Origin: Olsenella profusa DSM 13989
GTDB taxonomy: Bacteria; Actinomycetota; Coriobacteriia; Coriobacteriales; Atopobiaceae
DNA length: 64,000 nt
Assembly (NCBI RefSeq): GCF_030811115.1
Contig: NZ_JAUSQK010000001.1
Span: 1,736,001-1,800,000, forward strand
Direction of reading: 5' to 3'
In this document: positions 34,739-43,559 of the stretch, piece by piece
Layout: each line of letters begins with the position of its first letter
How positions within the stretch are numbered: the first letter of the stretch is position 1
Made by a program: the position numbers and the translations under genes
Notes under the pieces: generated by a model
Told to the model about the DNA's origin: nothing
The model's database searches: none
The model's input: only the letters and a program-made list of their open reading frames with translations

Positions 34739-35494
34739 ATGGGCGCAGACGACATGTGCCAGCCGAGCGGCCCGATTCTCGCCGTCGAGGGTTACTCCAA
34801 GAGCTACGGGAGAAAGAGGGCCGTGGACAACGTCTCGTTCTCGGTCCTTCCGGGCAGCATCTTCGGCTTCGTGGGGCACAACGGCGCGGGCAAGACGACG
34901 CTCATCCGCTCCATCGTGGGCGCCCTTGCCTTCGACGAGGGCGACATCCGGATCTGCGGGAAATCGGTTCGCACGGATCCCGTCGCCTGCAAGCGGGTGT
35001 GCGCCTACGTGCCCGACAACCCGGACGTCTATGGCTTTCTCACAGGCATGCAATACCTCGACTACGTGGCGGACCTGTTCTGCGTTGGTTCCGATGAGCG
35101 GGTACGGCGCATAGACGGCTTCGCCAAGCGCCTGGGGATGGAAGACAGGCTTGGCGAGATGGTCTCCGCGTATTCGCACGGCATGAGGCAGAAGCTCGTT
35201 TTGATCGGAGCCTTCCTTCACGAGCCACGGCTGCTCGTGCTCGACGAGCCCTTCATCGGGCTCGACCCCGAGGCGGCATACGAGCTGCGCACCATGATGC
35301 GCGAGCTCACGTCGCGCGGCAGCGCCATCTTCCTCTCGAGCCACGTGCTCGACGCCGTGGAGAAGCTCTGCGACACGGTCGCGATCATCCGCCAGGGCGG
35401 CATCGTCCGCGTGGGGACGACCGACGAGGTCCGTAGGGACGAGAGCCTCGAGCAGGTGTTCCTCGAGCTCGCGAGGGAGACGCGCAATGGCTAG
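34739..35494 (+). CDS. ABC transporter ATPase (CcmA/YtrB-type)
   Basis: 251 residues. Walker A GHNGAGKTT, signature YSHGMRQK, Walker B LLVLDEPFIGLDP, H-loop LSSHVL. The ATG at 34739 sits 7 bp after AGGAGG. Its end overlaps the permease start by 8 bp. The ATPase + permease + GntR + DUF1648 gene order resembles ytr-like cell-envelope stress operons; cargo unknown. Confidence 0.9.
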   Translation: MGADDMCQPSGPILAVEGYSKSYGRKRAVDNVSFSVLPGSIFGFVGHNGAGKTTLIRSIVGALAFDEGDIRICGKSVRTDPVACKRVCAYVPDNPDVYGFLTGMQYLDYVADLFCVGSDERVRRIDGFAKRLGMEDRLGEMVSAYSHGMRQKLVLIGAFLHEPRLLVLDEPFIGLDPEAAYELRTMMRELTSRGSAIFLSSHVLDAVEKLCDTVAIIRQGGIVRVGTTDEVRRDESLEQVFLELARETRNG

Positions 35495-37103
35495 CCTCGC
35501 GCCCCTGCTCAGGGTCCAGGCGCTCGGCGCGTTCGGCGTGGGCCGCCTGATGAACGAGCGCGACCCCAAGGCGCGAAGGAGGCTCGCGCTCGCCGCCGTG
35601 GGCGTCGCCCTGCTCGCCGTGTATGTCGTGGCGTATATGTGGGCGGTCGGGCAGGCGTTCGTTGCGCTCGGTGCCGCGGGAGCACTGCCCGGCCTCGCCG
35701 TGGCGGCGGTGGGTGTGGGCTGCGTGTTCTCCACGTTCGCCAAGTCGAACGGACTCCTGTTCAGGTTCGGGGACTTCGACCTCGTCGTCTCGATGCCCGC
35801 GCCCCTGTGGGCCGTGGTCGTCTCGCGTGTCGCCCCGCTCTATGGCATGGGGCTTGTGTGCTCCCTGGTCCTCGGTGCACCGCTCATGGCTTCCTACCTG
35901 CTCGCGATCGGTGTTACGCCCGCAGGCGTCATCGTTTCCGTCTTGGCCCTGCTGCTGGCCCCGGCAGCCCCCCTGGCGCTCGCCCTTGCCGTCTCGTTCT
36001 GCGTGGCCTAGGCGGCGTCACGCACGCCCTTCGCCGACCGCGCGCTCGGCATCGTCGGCGTGCTCGTGACGGTCGCCATCGTGGTGGGGGTCACGCTCGC
36101 CACGGGAGGCGCGGGCGCGTCCGGTCAGGAGGGCCTCGATGCCCTTGTCCCCATGGGCGGGCAGCTGAGGGGAGCCGTGTCGGCGCTGTGGCCGCCCGCC
36201 GCATGGGCGGCGGACGCGATGGAGGGGAGCGTGCCCGCGCTTGCGCTGTACGCGGGCGTCTCAATGGCGTCCGGCGTTGCCGCAGTCGCGGTGCTTTCGC
36301 GCTTCCTGGTACCCATGAACTCCTTGCTCTGTGCCGGGGGCCTGCGTAGGGCGGGGAGTGCGCCTACGAGGACGGACGTCCCCCGAAGGCCCCTGGTCGC
36401 ACTGGTCCGCAAGGAGCTCAGGCTGTGGCTCGGGACCCCGATATACCTCATGAACACCGCGCCCGGTCCCATCCTCGCACTCACCGTCGCCATCGCGGCG
36501 ACCGTGGCCAGGCCCGATGTCATTGCGTCTGCGATGAACATCCCGGGGGCGGGCCGAGACGCGATCGCCACCCTGATGGTGGAGGTGCTTCCCTGGGCCC
36601 TGGGGCTCTGCATGGCGATGACATCACCTGCCGCCTCGTCGACCTCGCTTGAGGGGAGCGCGCGTTGGATTGTGCAGACCGCGCCGGTGCCCTCCTCCAC
36701 GATAGTCGGCGCCAAGCTGGCGCTGAGCCTGCTCGTCACGGGACCTGCTTCCGTGATTGCCGGGACGATTGTCGCCGTTGGGGTCGCGAGGACGCCACTC
36801 GACGCCGTCCTGTGCGTCATCGCCCCATTGGCGATGGGTGCCCTGTCCTCGTGCCTGGGCGCCTTCCTGGACGTACGGCATCCCCACTATGGGTGGTCGA
36901 GCGCGTACGAGCCGGTCAAGCGCTCGGTGAGCGTCGGCATCTGCGTCGGCGTGGGCTTCCTTGCGACGTTCGCCGGGTTTGCGGCGACGTCGCTCACAGG
37001 TGGTGTAGGCACTGCGGCGGGCGTGGCCGTCGCACTGGTGGTCCTCACGGCGTCCGCGCTTGTTGCGAGGGCCGCGGTGCACATCCCGCTCCAGGACCGG
37101 TGA
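35487..37103 (+). pseudogene. ABC permease with an in-frame TAG
   Basis: 538 codons in one frame, broken only by TAG at 36009-36011 (FCVA-stop-AASRTPFADRALG). Both sides are hydrophobic permease sequence with 10 to 12 helices in total, of the large ABC-2 exporter type that pairs with the preceding ATPase. Codon use and GC bias continue unchanged across the stop, so it is a very recent nonsense mutation, a read-through codon or a sequence error. The 174-residue upstream fragment alone could not form a full channel. Confidence 0.85.
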
Positions 37104-37172
37104 GGGGCGGGCGCGAGGCCCGATGGTATATTCAGCCTATGGCAGAGAGACATGCGCGGAGAAGGGGATGAC

Positions 37173-37697
37173 ATGATCCTCCATATTGACCAAACGGATC
37201 AGACACCCGTCTACCAGCAGATTCGCGACCAGATCGTGGCGGCCATCGCACGGGAGGAGCTCCTTCCCGCAGACCGGCTCCCCAGCGTGCGCACGCTCGC
37301 GTGCGACCTCGGCGTGAACCTCCATACCGTGAACAAGGCGTACGCCGTGCTGCGGGACGAGGGGTATCTCCTCATGCGCGGCCGCTCGGGGGCGATAGTG
37401 GCAGATTTTGGGCAGGTTGCGACACCCGAGCGCGTGGCGGCAAATGCGGAGCGGCTTGCGACAGGCCTCCGCCAGCTTGCCCTGGAGCACTGCGCCCAGG
37501 GTGGGACCGAGGAGACGTTCCTGGAGGCCGCGCGCACCCAGGCTACGTGCGTGTTCTCTGATTCGGGCGTGGCCGGGGTGCAGCGGGACGTGCGTGTGCT
37601 GGGCTTGGACGAGAGGGGCGATTGCCTGGGGGCCGATGGTTCACATGTCCGGCATGTTGCTCCGAGAGCTTCCGGGACCGCACCTGAAGGAGCATGA
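37173..37697 (+). CDS. GntR-family regulator, YtrA-like
   Basis: 174 residues. The winged helix is complete: PVYQQIRDQIVAAIAREELLPADRLPSVRTLACDLGVNLHTVNKAYAVLRDEGYLLMRGRSG. The remaining C-terminal tail lacks a large ligand domain, as in YtrA regulators. The tail beyond EETFLEAARTQ is longer than usual and low in structure. It starts 70 bp after the permease and overlaps the next gene by 4 bp. It probably represses this operon. Confidence 0.88.
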   Translation: MILHIDQTDQTPVYQQIRDQIVAAIAREELLPADRLPSVRTLACDLGVNLHTVNKAYAVLRDEGYLLMRGRSGAIVADFGQVATPERVAANAERLATGLRQLALEHCAQGGTEETFLEAARTQATCVFSDSGVAGVQRDVRVLGLDERGDCLGADGSHVRHVAPRASGTAPEGA

Positions 37698-38824
37698 TCG
37701 TGATCGCTGTCGCCACTATTGGCATGCTGGCGTTGCTGACGCTCGTCGTCGGCCTCCTGCTCGCCTTCACCCCGTATCTCATGCGCCGCACCGAGTGCTT
37801 CGCCGTGACGGTGCCCGCCTCCGCCCAGAGGGACCCGCGCCTCGTCTTGCTCAAGAGGCGCTACGCCGTGGTGATGCTCGTCCTGACGGCAGCGGCGACC
37901 ATCTCCTCCCTGGCGGCTGGCATGCTGATGGTCTCTGGCCAGGAAGGGATTGGTACGGCGCTTATGTGCGCCGCCCTGCTCGTCCCTGTGGTCATGTCGT
38001 TCGTGCTCATGCTGCGCAACCGCCGCAGGGTGAGCGCGCTCAAGCGCTCCGAGGGTTGGGGGGTGAGGAGCCGTCAGGCGGTCGCCAGCGTCGCCGAGGA
38101 GGGCTTGCCAGGCGCGATTCCCCTAACATGGGACCTCATCTATGTTCCCGTCATCCTAGGGACGGTCTGCCTGGGGCTCGTGCTCTATCCCGGCATGCCC
38201 GATTTGCTTCCGATGCACGCCGACTTTCTGGGAAATGTCAATCGCTATGTGCCGAAGACGCCTGGCAGCGCCATTGGGTTTCCCGTTGCCTTCGAGGCGT
38301 TCCTGGCGGTGTGTTTCGCCTTCTCCCACTGGATGATTCTGCGCTCGAAGCGTCCGGTCGATCCCGGCGCGCCCGCCACGTCTGTCCTGGCGTACGGGCT
38401 CTTCGCTCGCGCCCAGAGCGTGCTCCTGCTTGCCACGGGAGTGCTCATGAGTGCGGGTTCCGGCCTTCTGTTCCTGCTCTCGTCAGCGGGGCTTATCGGG
38501 CTAGGCCAGGCAGGGCTCGGCATCATAATCCTCTGCGCTCCCTTTGCCATGGGCGGCGTGGTCCTCTCGGTCGTCTATGGGCAGATGGGCTCGCGTGTGT
38601 TCAGGAGGATGCAAGGGGGCGGCGAGCTCTTGTCAGACGATGACGAGCACTGGTGGCTCGGCATGTTCTACGTCAACCGGGGGGATGCGAGCATCTTTCT
38701 CCCCAAGCGATTCGGCTTTGGCTGGACTCTGAACTTCGCGCGGCCGGCGGCCTGGGCGCTCGTCGTGGGGATTCCTGCCCTTACCGTTGGGTTTGTCCTG
38801 CTTGTGTCCATCCTGACGGGATAG
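37694..38824 (+). CDS. DUF1648/DUF5808 membrane protein
   Basis: 376 residues, about ten helices. The DUF1648 pattern is PDLLPMHADFLGNVNRYVPKT; the C-terminal DUF5808 segment is HWWLGMFYVNRGDASIFLPKRFGFGWTLNF. These proteins are usually encoded beside YtrA-type GntR regulators, as here (ATGA overlap). The molecular function is not established; association with cell-envelope antibiotic stress is known for relatives such as SdpI-type proteins, which share DUF1648. Confidence 0.85.
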   Translation: MIVIAVATIGMLALLTLVVGLLLAFTPYLMRRTECFAVTVPASAQRDPRLVLLKRRYAVVMLVLTAAATISSLAAGMLMVSGQEGIGTALMCAALLVPVVMSFVLMLRNRRRVSALKRSEGWGVRSRQAVASVAEEGLPGAIPLTWDLIYVPVILGTVCLGLVLYPGMPDLLPMHADFLGNVNRYVPKTPGSAIGFPVAFEAFLAVCFAFSHWMILRSKRPVDPGAPATSVLAYGLFARAQSVLLLATGVLMSAGSGLLFLLSSAGLIGLGQAGLGIIILCAPFAMGGVVLSVVYGQMGSRVFRRMQGGGELLSDDDEHWWLGMFYVNRGDASIFLPKRFGFGWTLNFARPAAWALVVGIPALTVGFVLLVSILTG

Positions 38825-38851
38825 GCAGGGAGGCATGGCCAGCCCTCGGCG

Positions 38852-39139
38852 GTGGTGCCGGGGCTCATCCTTTTTGCGCCCGTCATGGTGCTGCTACTGG
38901 CCGCCGTCGACTACGTGCTGTTGCTGCTCACCTCCTCGTACGGTTTCGCGTCTGTGGTTCGTGCGTGCAGGCAGGACCTCATCACGGGCGCCGCGGCGAC
39001 GGTTCTCCTTGTGTTGCACCTGCTGTTCGTTACCGATGTCGTGGCAGCGATCATCCTGCATTCAAAGGTGTGCAAGGCGGGGTGCGCCCTGGCCTTCAGG
39101 GGGGACCGTCCCGACGGCATGAGCCCTGTCGGGATATGA
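38852..39139 (+). CDS. Small hydrophobic protein, possible last gene of the GntR operon
   Basis: 95 codons from a GTG at 38852. Two or three helices: LILFAPVMVLLLAAVDYVLLLLTSS and ITGAAATVLLVLHLLFVTDVVAAIIL. The ribosome-site-like GGGAGG at 38828-38833 lies nearer to an out-of-frame ATG at 38835, so the N-terminus may be damaged or mis-called. No family recognised. It trails the DUF1648 gene by 27 bp. Confidence 0.45.
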   Translation: MVPGLILFAPVMVLLLAAVDYVLLLLTSSYGFASVVRACRQDLITGAAATVLLVLHLLFVTDVVAAIILHSKVCKAGCALAFRGDRPDGMSPVGI

Positions 39140-39396
39140 TGGCTGATGGCTCGTAGTGGTGGCTGGCCGTGGCATCGCGCTCGCTGGTTCGTGGGGGCCG
39201 GGCGAGATGCGCGAGTCCGCGAGTCATTGTGTGGCACGCCCTCGATACCATGAGGTAGGTGACGTGGTGATCGCACGACCTGCTCTCGTTTGCTTGCATG
39301 CCTACTGTGTGTCCCGCAATGAGAGGGACGACCCGACGGAGATGCTATGCTCTGTCTCAAGGGCACTCATCCCATCTGGCGAGAGGGGAGCAGCAC

Positions 39397-40257
39397 ATGG
39401 CTTTTGGTACGGTCCTCCTACTCAATGGTATCTTCTTTGTCTATCTGATTCTTGCGGTCGTTGCGGTCGTGTTCATAGGGGCGGGACTTGTCGTCACCAT
39501 CGTCTTTGCCGTGGGCTCAAAGAGGCGTGCTGCCCAGGGGAAGAAGCTTGGGCTCAAGAAGGCCATCCCCATCACTTTGTTCGTTGTGGGTCTTGTGCCG
39601 GCGGTAATCGTTGTCGGCACGTATGCCCATCTGTCTGCGGGTGCGGCAAGGAGCCAGGCCAAAGACGAGGCTACCGACAAGGCATTTGCATGCGTGGATT
39701 CGCATGACGTAAAGGGCCTCCTGGCTGTGTTCGACGCCAATCCGGACATTGCCATTGATGACTATGCCTGTCGCGAAAGCCTAGCGTCGGGGGAGTCGCT
39801 TCTGCATCGTGCGGTCAGGAAAGATGACTATGAGATGGTTGACACCCTGCTTGCCAGGGGGGCTCACCCCACTGAGGAACTGCTTCTTTTTGCATGTGAC
39901 TATACGGACTGGGACAGCCGCTATGGAGAAAGCTTCCTTCAGCAGGGCCTGGATGCCTACAACCCCAAGATCGTCAATGTCCTGCTTGATGCGGGGGTCG
40001 ACATGAAGCGGTCACAAGCGAAGTTGCCTCTCAACTACTTTGTTACAGCCATGTGTGGCAATGGCCTAGATGACGGCGACATCGTCATCATCAAGAAGAT
40101 GCTCCAGCAGGGTGCCCGGCCAGATGCGGTCGATGGCAACGGCAAACGGGCCATTGACGTCTTCAACGAGACGCTTCAGGAGCCCTGGGCACAAAAAGCC
40201 GCTGGTCAAACGGATAAGGTGGAGGAGGTCAGAGGTTTGCTCACACCCCAAGGGTAG
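39397..40257 (+). CDS. Membrane-anchored ankyrin-repeat protein
   Basis: 286 residues. Two N-terminal helices (about 5-35 and 52-72) anchor it in the membrane. The rest contains two or three degenerate ankyrin repeats, for example GESLLHRAVRKDDYEMVDTLLARGAHPT, NPKIVNVLLDAGVDMKRS and DIVIIKKMLQQGARPDAVDGNGKRAID. Ankyrin repeats mediate protein-protein contact. The ATG at 39397 follows GAGAGGGGAG. No operon partner is visible. Confidence 0.8.
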   Translation: MAFGTVLLLNGIFFVYLILAVVAVVFIGAGLVVTIVFAVGSKRRAAQGKKLGLKKAIPITLFVVGLVPAVIVVGTYAHLSAGAARSQAKDEATDKAFACVDSHDVKGLLAVFDANPDIAIDDYACRESLASGESLLHRAVRKDDYEMVDTLLARGAHPTEELLLFACDYTDWDSRYGESFLQQGLDAYNPKIVNVLLDAGVDMKRSQAKLPLNYFVTAMCGNGLDDGDIVIIKKMLQQGARPDAVDGNGKRAIDVFNETLQEPWAQKAAGQTDKVEEVRGLLTPQG

Positions 40258-40506
40258 GGCTCATGGATGCAGCGGACATTCTGCGTCGAACCCATGCAGG
40301 ATGGCGCACAGGGCACACGGGCGTCTGGTGGCATGGGTGCCACGACGTTCTCGTATGGCGAGGTTTTCGCTTCTCGGTGTGTGCGGTGATGGCCCCATGC
40401 GCTGTACCAGGTGACAACGTCTAGCCGCCAGTTTTCGGATGGGGCAAAAACCCTTGCTCATGACGTCGCGTAATGAACTGTAATGGGATGGCAGGGAGGC
40501 ATTGGC

Positions 40507-40660
40507 ATGAGCGAGAAGAGATATACGAGCGGTGAGATTGCCGTTGCTGCGGTCTGACGATTCGTACGGTTCGACATTACGACCACATCGGTCTGCTGCC
40601 CTCACGTCATACCCGCCGCAATGGCCCCGATGGCAACCATCGACTTGTGGCCGCCAGTCA
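40507..40660 (+). pseudogene. MerR-family regulator, N-terminal fragment with frameshift
   Basis: ATG at 40507 gives MSEKRYTSGEIAVAA; one frame over, the sequence continues LTIRTVRHYDHIGLLPSRHTR, the conserved MerR helix-turn-helix and wing. The frame breaks near 40545 and the homology ends about 50 codons in, next to the lipoprotein gene. The rest of the regulator is lost. Confidence 0.7.
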
Positions 40661-40675
40661 TGATAGGCCCTACCC

Positions 40676-41716
40676 ATGGAACGTATGAGAGTTGTCCATA
40701 TCAGCCTGCACGTTGCCGTCTGCACCCTTGCCACGCTCCTGCTCTGCGTCTGTCTTGCGGGATGCGAGAGCACGGGCATGGGCGAGTTCGGCTCCTCGCG
40801 CGATACGTCGGCCCTCTGGAACCAGCAGGTCCCAGAGGGAGGTGGCGCCATCCTCATCATGGGTGACGACTCCTCTCGGTTCTGGAAAACCTACCAGTTC
40901 GATGCCGGTGGGACGCTTGTCGCATCGGAGAGTTTCAATTCCGATGGGGGCACGTGGTCGGTCAGCTACTATCACTACGACCAAGGGAGGCTCTCTTCGG
41001 TTACCGGCTCGTGCGAGGGCGGCGGGCCGAACACCGAGAGGTCGTTCGAGACCACCTACAGCTATCACGATGACGGCAGCCTTAACGTCTCCCGTCGAGA
41101 AGATGGCACGTTGACCATGACGAAGAGCTATGACGCCGCCGGGAGAATCGTCGAATCGAACGCTGTCACCTCCAATGACCGCGAGACCTTCGAGTACGAC
41201 GATCAGGGCCGCCAGACGGCGCATTGGCACTACGGATCCCATGGCGACGAGATCGACTGGCCCAGCTCCCAAACATACGAGTATGGCACCGATGACCAGG
41301 GCGACTTCGAGCGTACGTACTATTATGATAGGGACACACAGCAGCCGGACAGTTGCTGCACGAACTGGCTCGATTCCGAAGGGCGCGTGGTCAGATCGGT
41401 TCGCTCGACATTGCGGGACGACGGGACCTGGGCCCTCGATGGTTCGTCCATCGAGACCTGTACGTATGATGAGACGGTCGAGTACTATCCCAACACGAAC
41501 AAGGTATCCTCGAGGACAAAGACGCGGGACTCAAGTGACCCGGCATCAGCGGAATCGTCTACGACCATCTATGATGAGCAGGGGTTTCCGGTCTCCTACG
41601 CCAGGACGGCCTATGGTAAGACCCATACCACGTTGGCAACGTACAGGGGCAATGTGCCCGCGGGGTTCTTGGATGACGGCTTGGACGCCCCCAAGGCTCC
41701 CTCCATCTTGGATTAG
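40676..41716 (+). CDS. Lipoprotein with RHS/YD-like repeats
   Basis: 346 residues. A signal peptide (VCTLATLLLCVCLAGC) ends in a lipobox, so the Cys at about 29 would be lipidated. The mature part has repeating Tyr/Asp-rich units of the YD type: TYQFDAGGTLVASESF, TYSYHDDGSLNVSRRE, SYDAAGRIVESN, EYDDQGRQTAHWHY, YYDRDTQQPD. Such units form beta-structures on cell-surface and toxin-shell proteins. It is short, with no toxin domain. Start at 40676 or 40685 (both ATG). Confidence 0.8.
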   Translation: MERMRVVHISLHVAVCTLATLLLCVCLAGCESTGMGEFGSSRDTSALWNQQVPEGGGAILIMGDDSSRFWKTYQFDAGGTLVASESFNSDGGTWSVSYYHYDQGRLSSVTGSCEGGGPNTERSFETTYSYHDDGSLNVSRREDGTLTMTKSYDAAGRIVESNAVTSNDRETFEYDDQGRQTAHWHYGSHGDEIDWPSSQTYEYGTDDQGDFERTYYYDRDTQQPDSCCTNWLDSEGRVVRSVRSTLRDDGTWALDGSSIETCTYDETVEYYPNTNKVSSRTKTRDSSDPASAESSTTIYDEQGFPVSYARTAYGKTHTTLATYRGNVPAGFLDDGLDAPKAPSILD

Positions 41717-41734
41717 ACTGGTGTGGGTTGCTGT

Positions 41735-41884
41735 GCCAGCTAGCCTGCCCGGACGAGTCACGCGTTCCACGCTGGCGCTGGCGGTGGCGGGGACGAGCAC
41801 GATCTCCCTAGGTTCCGTCTCCGAGAGGAGCGCGTCGGTGAGTCCCCTTGTGCCAGCCAGATAGGACGTCAGGAACAGCTTCAT
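41735..41884 (-). pseudogene. Type 1 glutamine-amidotransferase-like (peptidase E family) N-terminal fragment
   Basis: Starts MKLFLTSYLAGTRGLTDALL and continues REIVLVPATAS, the opening strand-helix-strand of the PepE/Lmo0363-like family, with GGAG ribosome site. After about 50 residues homology ends and the frame runs into the antisense of the lipoprotein gene. The catalytic Ser/Cys elbow is absent, so it is a remnant. Confidence 0.6.
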
Positions 41885-42087
41885 CGGTGTCTCCGCTCGC
41901 TTTCGGTCCGAGAGGGTCCAGGTCCATCATGCAATTCCGCAAGCTGGAGCTCTCCTACCTTCGATACTCCTTCAGCTTCTTCGGCATGGGTGTCCAGCAG
42001 CTCCCCTGAGTAGGCCATGTCTGCGGTAATGCCTCCCCCTTGCGCATCGTCCAACTCTCGGGCAGTTGCACGCGCTCGGCGGGTCAT
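41881..42087 (-). CDS. Short ORF overlapping the amidotransferase fragment
   Basis: 68 codons, beginning MTRRARATARELDDAQGGG and ending at a TGA that overlaps the next ATG (ATGA at 41881-41884). The overlap is typical of coupled genes, but the ribosome site is poor and no domain is recognisable. It may be part of a decayed small operon. Confidence 0.25.
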   Translation of the reverse strand: MTRRARATARELDDAQGGGITADMAYSGELLDTHAEEAEGVSKVGELQLAELHDGPGPSRTESERRHR

Positions 42088-42103
42088 TGTCGCCACAGGG
42101 ACC

Positions 42104-43018
42104 TTAGCCCGGCGAGTGGTTTTCGACCGTGGACTCCAGGAACCGGTCGATGGCGGTGTTGACGAAGGCGGGGTCATCGACGTTGGCGTTGTGTCCCGCG
42201 CCCTCGACCCAGATGACGGGCACGCCGGTCTCCCTCGACCACGCCTTGTCGTAGGCCTTGACGAAGCCCGCCGCATCCTCGGTCCCGCATACGATCATGA
42301 GCGGGCAGTCGATGCGGTACGCGCGGTCTTTCGCCACGGCGTCGGAGATCGCCCTAAAGCCCCCGCCGTACAGCGCACAGAGCTCCCTCTTCGAGTAACG
42401 CTCGATCTGCCGGAGCATGTTCCTTCGCCCGTGCTCGGTGGTCGAGCAGTTCCCCGCGATCTGGCCGCGCAGGAAGCCTTCGGTGCCCCAGAGCCGGCAT
42501 ATCCCCTCCATGTGGCGCAGCACGGCCAGGTGCCATCTTTTGTAGTAGCGTCGCTGCATAGGTGACGAGTCGATGGAGACGAAGGCGGCCGTGCGGGTGG
42601 GGAAGAGGTCGAGGTAGGCCTGCGCGACGTAGCCGCCGAGCGACTGGCCGACGAGGACGGGATGCACCGCCCCACACGCCTCGAGGATTTCGCAAAGCGC
42701 GCCGGCCATGTCGTCGAGGTCGAGCCTCTTGCCCCACGGGCGCGAGAGCCCGTGGCCCGGAGCGTCCCAGACGACGAGGTTCCAGCGCCTCGCGAAGTGG
42801 GCGAACTGGGGGTCGAACAGGGTGTGGTCGGCCGAGAGGCCGGGCAGGAAGGCCACCCACCCGCGCTCCGCGTCCGCCCGCTCGCTCACCCAGTAGCGCA
42901 CCTCTCCGTGCTCGGTGCGCAATGTCCGTTCGACCATCCCTGCAGCGATTGCGGGCTCGACGTCGCCCGGGTACGGTGCATCGCAAGGCGACGGCAGGCC
43001 TTCGAGATCGCCGCTCAT
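42104..43018 (-). CDS. Alpha/beta hydrolase
   Basis: 304 residues. Oxyanion region FLPGLSADHTLFDPQ, DAPGHGLSRP, nucleophile elbow GQSLGGYVAQAYL (Ser at about 137), Asp in CPLMIVCGTEDAAGF and His in VEGAGHNANVDDP complete the catalytic triad. It resembles esterase/lactonase-type hydrolases of detoxification loci. The start overlaps the TetR stop (ATGA 43015-43018), so the two are expressed together and the hydrolase is probably controlled by that regulator. Confidence 0.9.
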   Translation of the reverse strand: MSGDLEGLPSPCDAPYPGDVEPAIAAGMVERTLRTEHGEVRYWVSERADAERGWVAFLPGLSADHTLFDPQFAHFARRWNLVVWDAPGHGLSRPWGKRLDLDDMAGALCEILEACGAVHPVLVGQSLGGYVAQAYLDLFPTRTAAFVSIDSSPMQRRYYKRWHLAVLRHMEGICRLWGTEGFLRGQIAGNCSTTEHGRRNMLRQIERYSKRELCALYGGGFRAISDAVAKDRAYRIDCPLMIVCGTEDAAGFVKAYDKAWSRETGVPVIWVEGAGHNANVDDPAFVNTAIDRFLESTVENHSPG

Positions 43019-43350
43019 GAGGCCACCTCCTCGGAAAGCGCGACGCACCAGCGGTCGATGATCGCCCCCATGTCGCACTCTATCCCGTCGACGTCGATGT
43101 CGTCGGCCTCAAGCACCCCGTGCTTCCGGGTCGAGCGCGCCACCTCACCCAGGGCCGTCTCCCAGAGATGGAGGTAGAGACCGAGCTTGTTGCCGAAATA
43201 GTGGGAGAGCGGGGGCTTGGAGACGCCACCTGCCACGGCGACCTCCGACATGGGAGCCTTGGCGTAGGGGCAGCGCAAGAACATCCCGAACCCCGCGTCG
43301 AGCATCGCGTCGCGCCATGCGGCAGGCAACGCGAGGAAGTGCTCGTTCAT
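43015..43350 (-). CDS. TetR-family regulator, short
   Basis: 111 residues. The DNA-binding part is present (AWRDAMLDAGFGMFLRCPYAKAPMSEVAVAGGVSKPPLSHYFGNKLGLY), but the remainder is only about 55 residues instead of the usual 130. The C-terminal ligand domain is therefore truncated or reduced. The stop codon overlaps the start of the hydrolase. A palindrome lies 18 bp upstream. It could still dimerise poorly and repress, or be a degrading gene. Confidence 0.75.
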   Translation of the reverse strand: MNEHFLALPAAWRDAMLDAGFGMFLRCPYAKAPMSEVAVAGGVSKPPLSHYFGNKLGLYLHLWETALGEVARSTRKHGVLEADDIDVDGIECDMGAIIDRWCVALSEEVAS

Positions 43351-43367
43351 GACCGGATCCCTCCTTC

Positions 43368-43382
43368 TGACCGAATCGGTTA
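43368..43382. promoter_or_regulatory. Candidate operator of the short TetR gene
   Basis: TGACCGAATCGGTTA contains the perfect 11-bp palindrome ACCGA-T-TCGGT (minus strand), the form often bound by TetR-family proteins. It lies 18 bp upstream of the regulator's ATG. Confidence 0.55.
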
Positions 43383-43559
43383 ATGAGAGGGTATCGTATC
43401 CCCGTTGATCGGACGGCCGAAGGGGCGGAGCCAAGTTCAACGTCATCTGCTTGAGCCGTCGCTTTCCCAGCTGCCATGGCCGTCGCAAAGGACGGGACCA
43501 CGGGCGTCGTGCTGGAGGACGAGATGGCTGCCCCGTTCTCCTGGTGTACGTGCCTTCGT

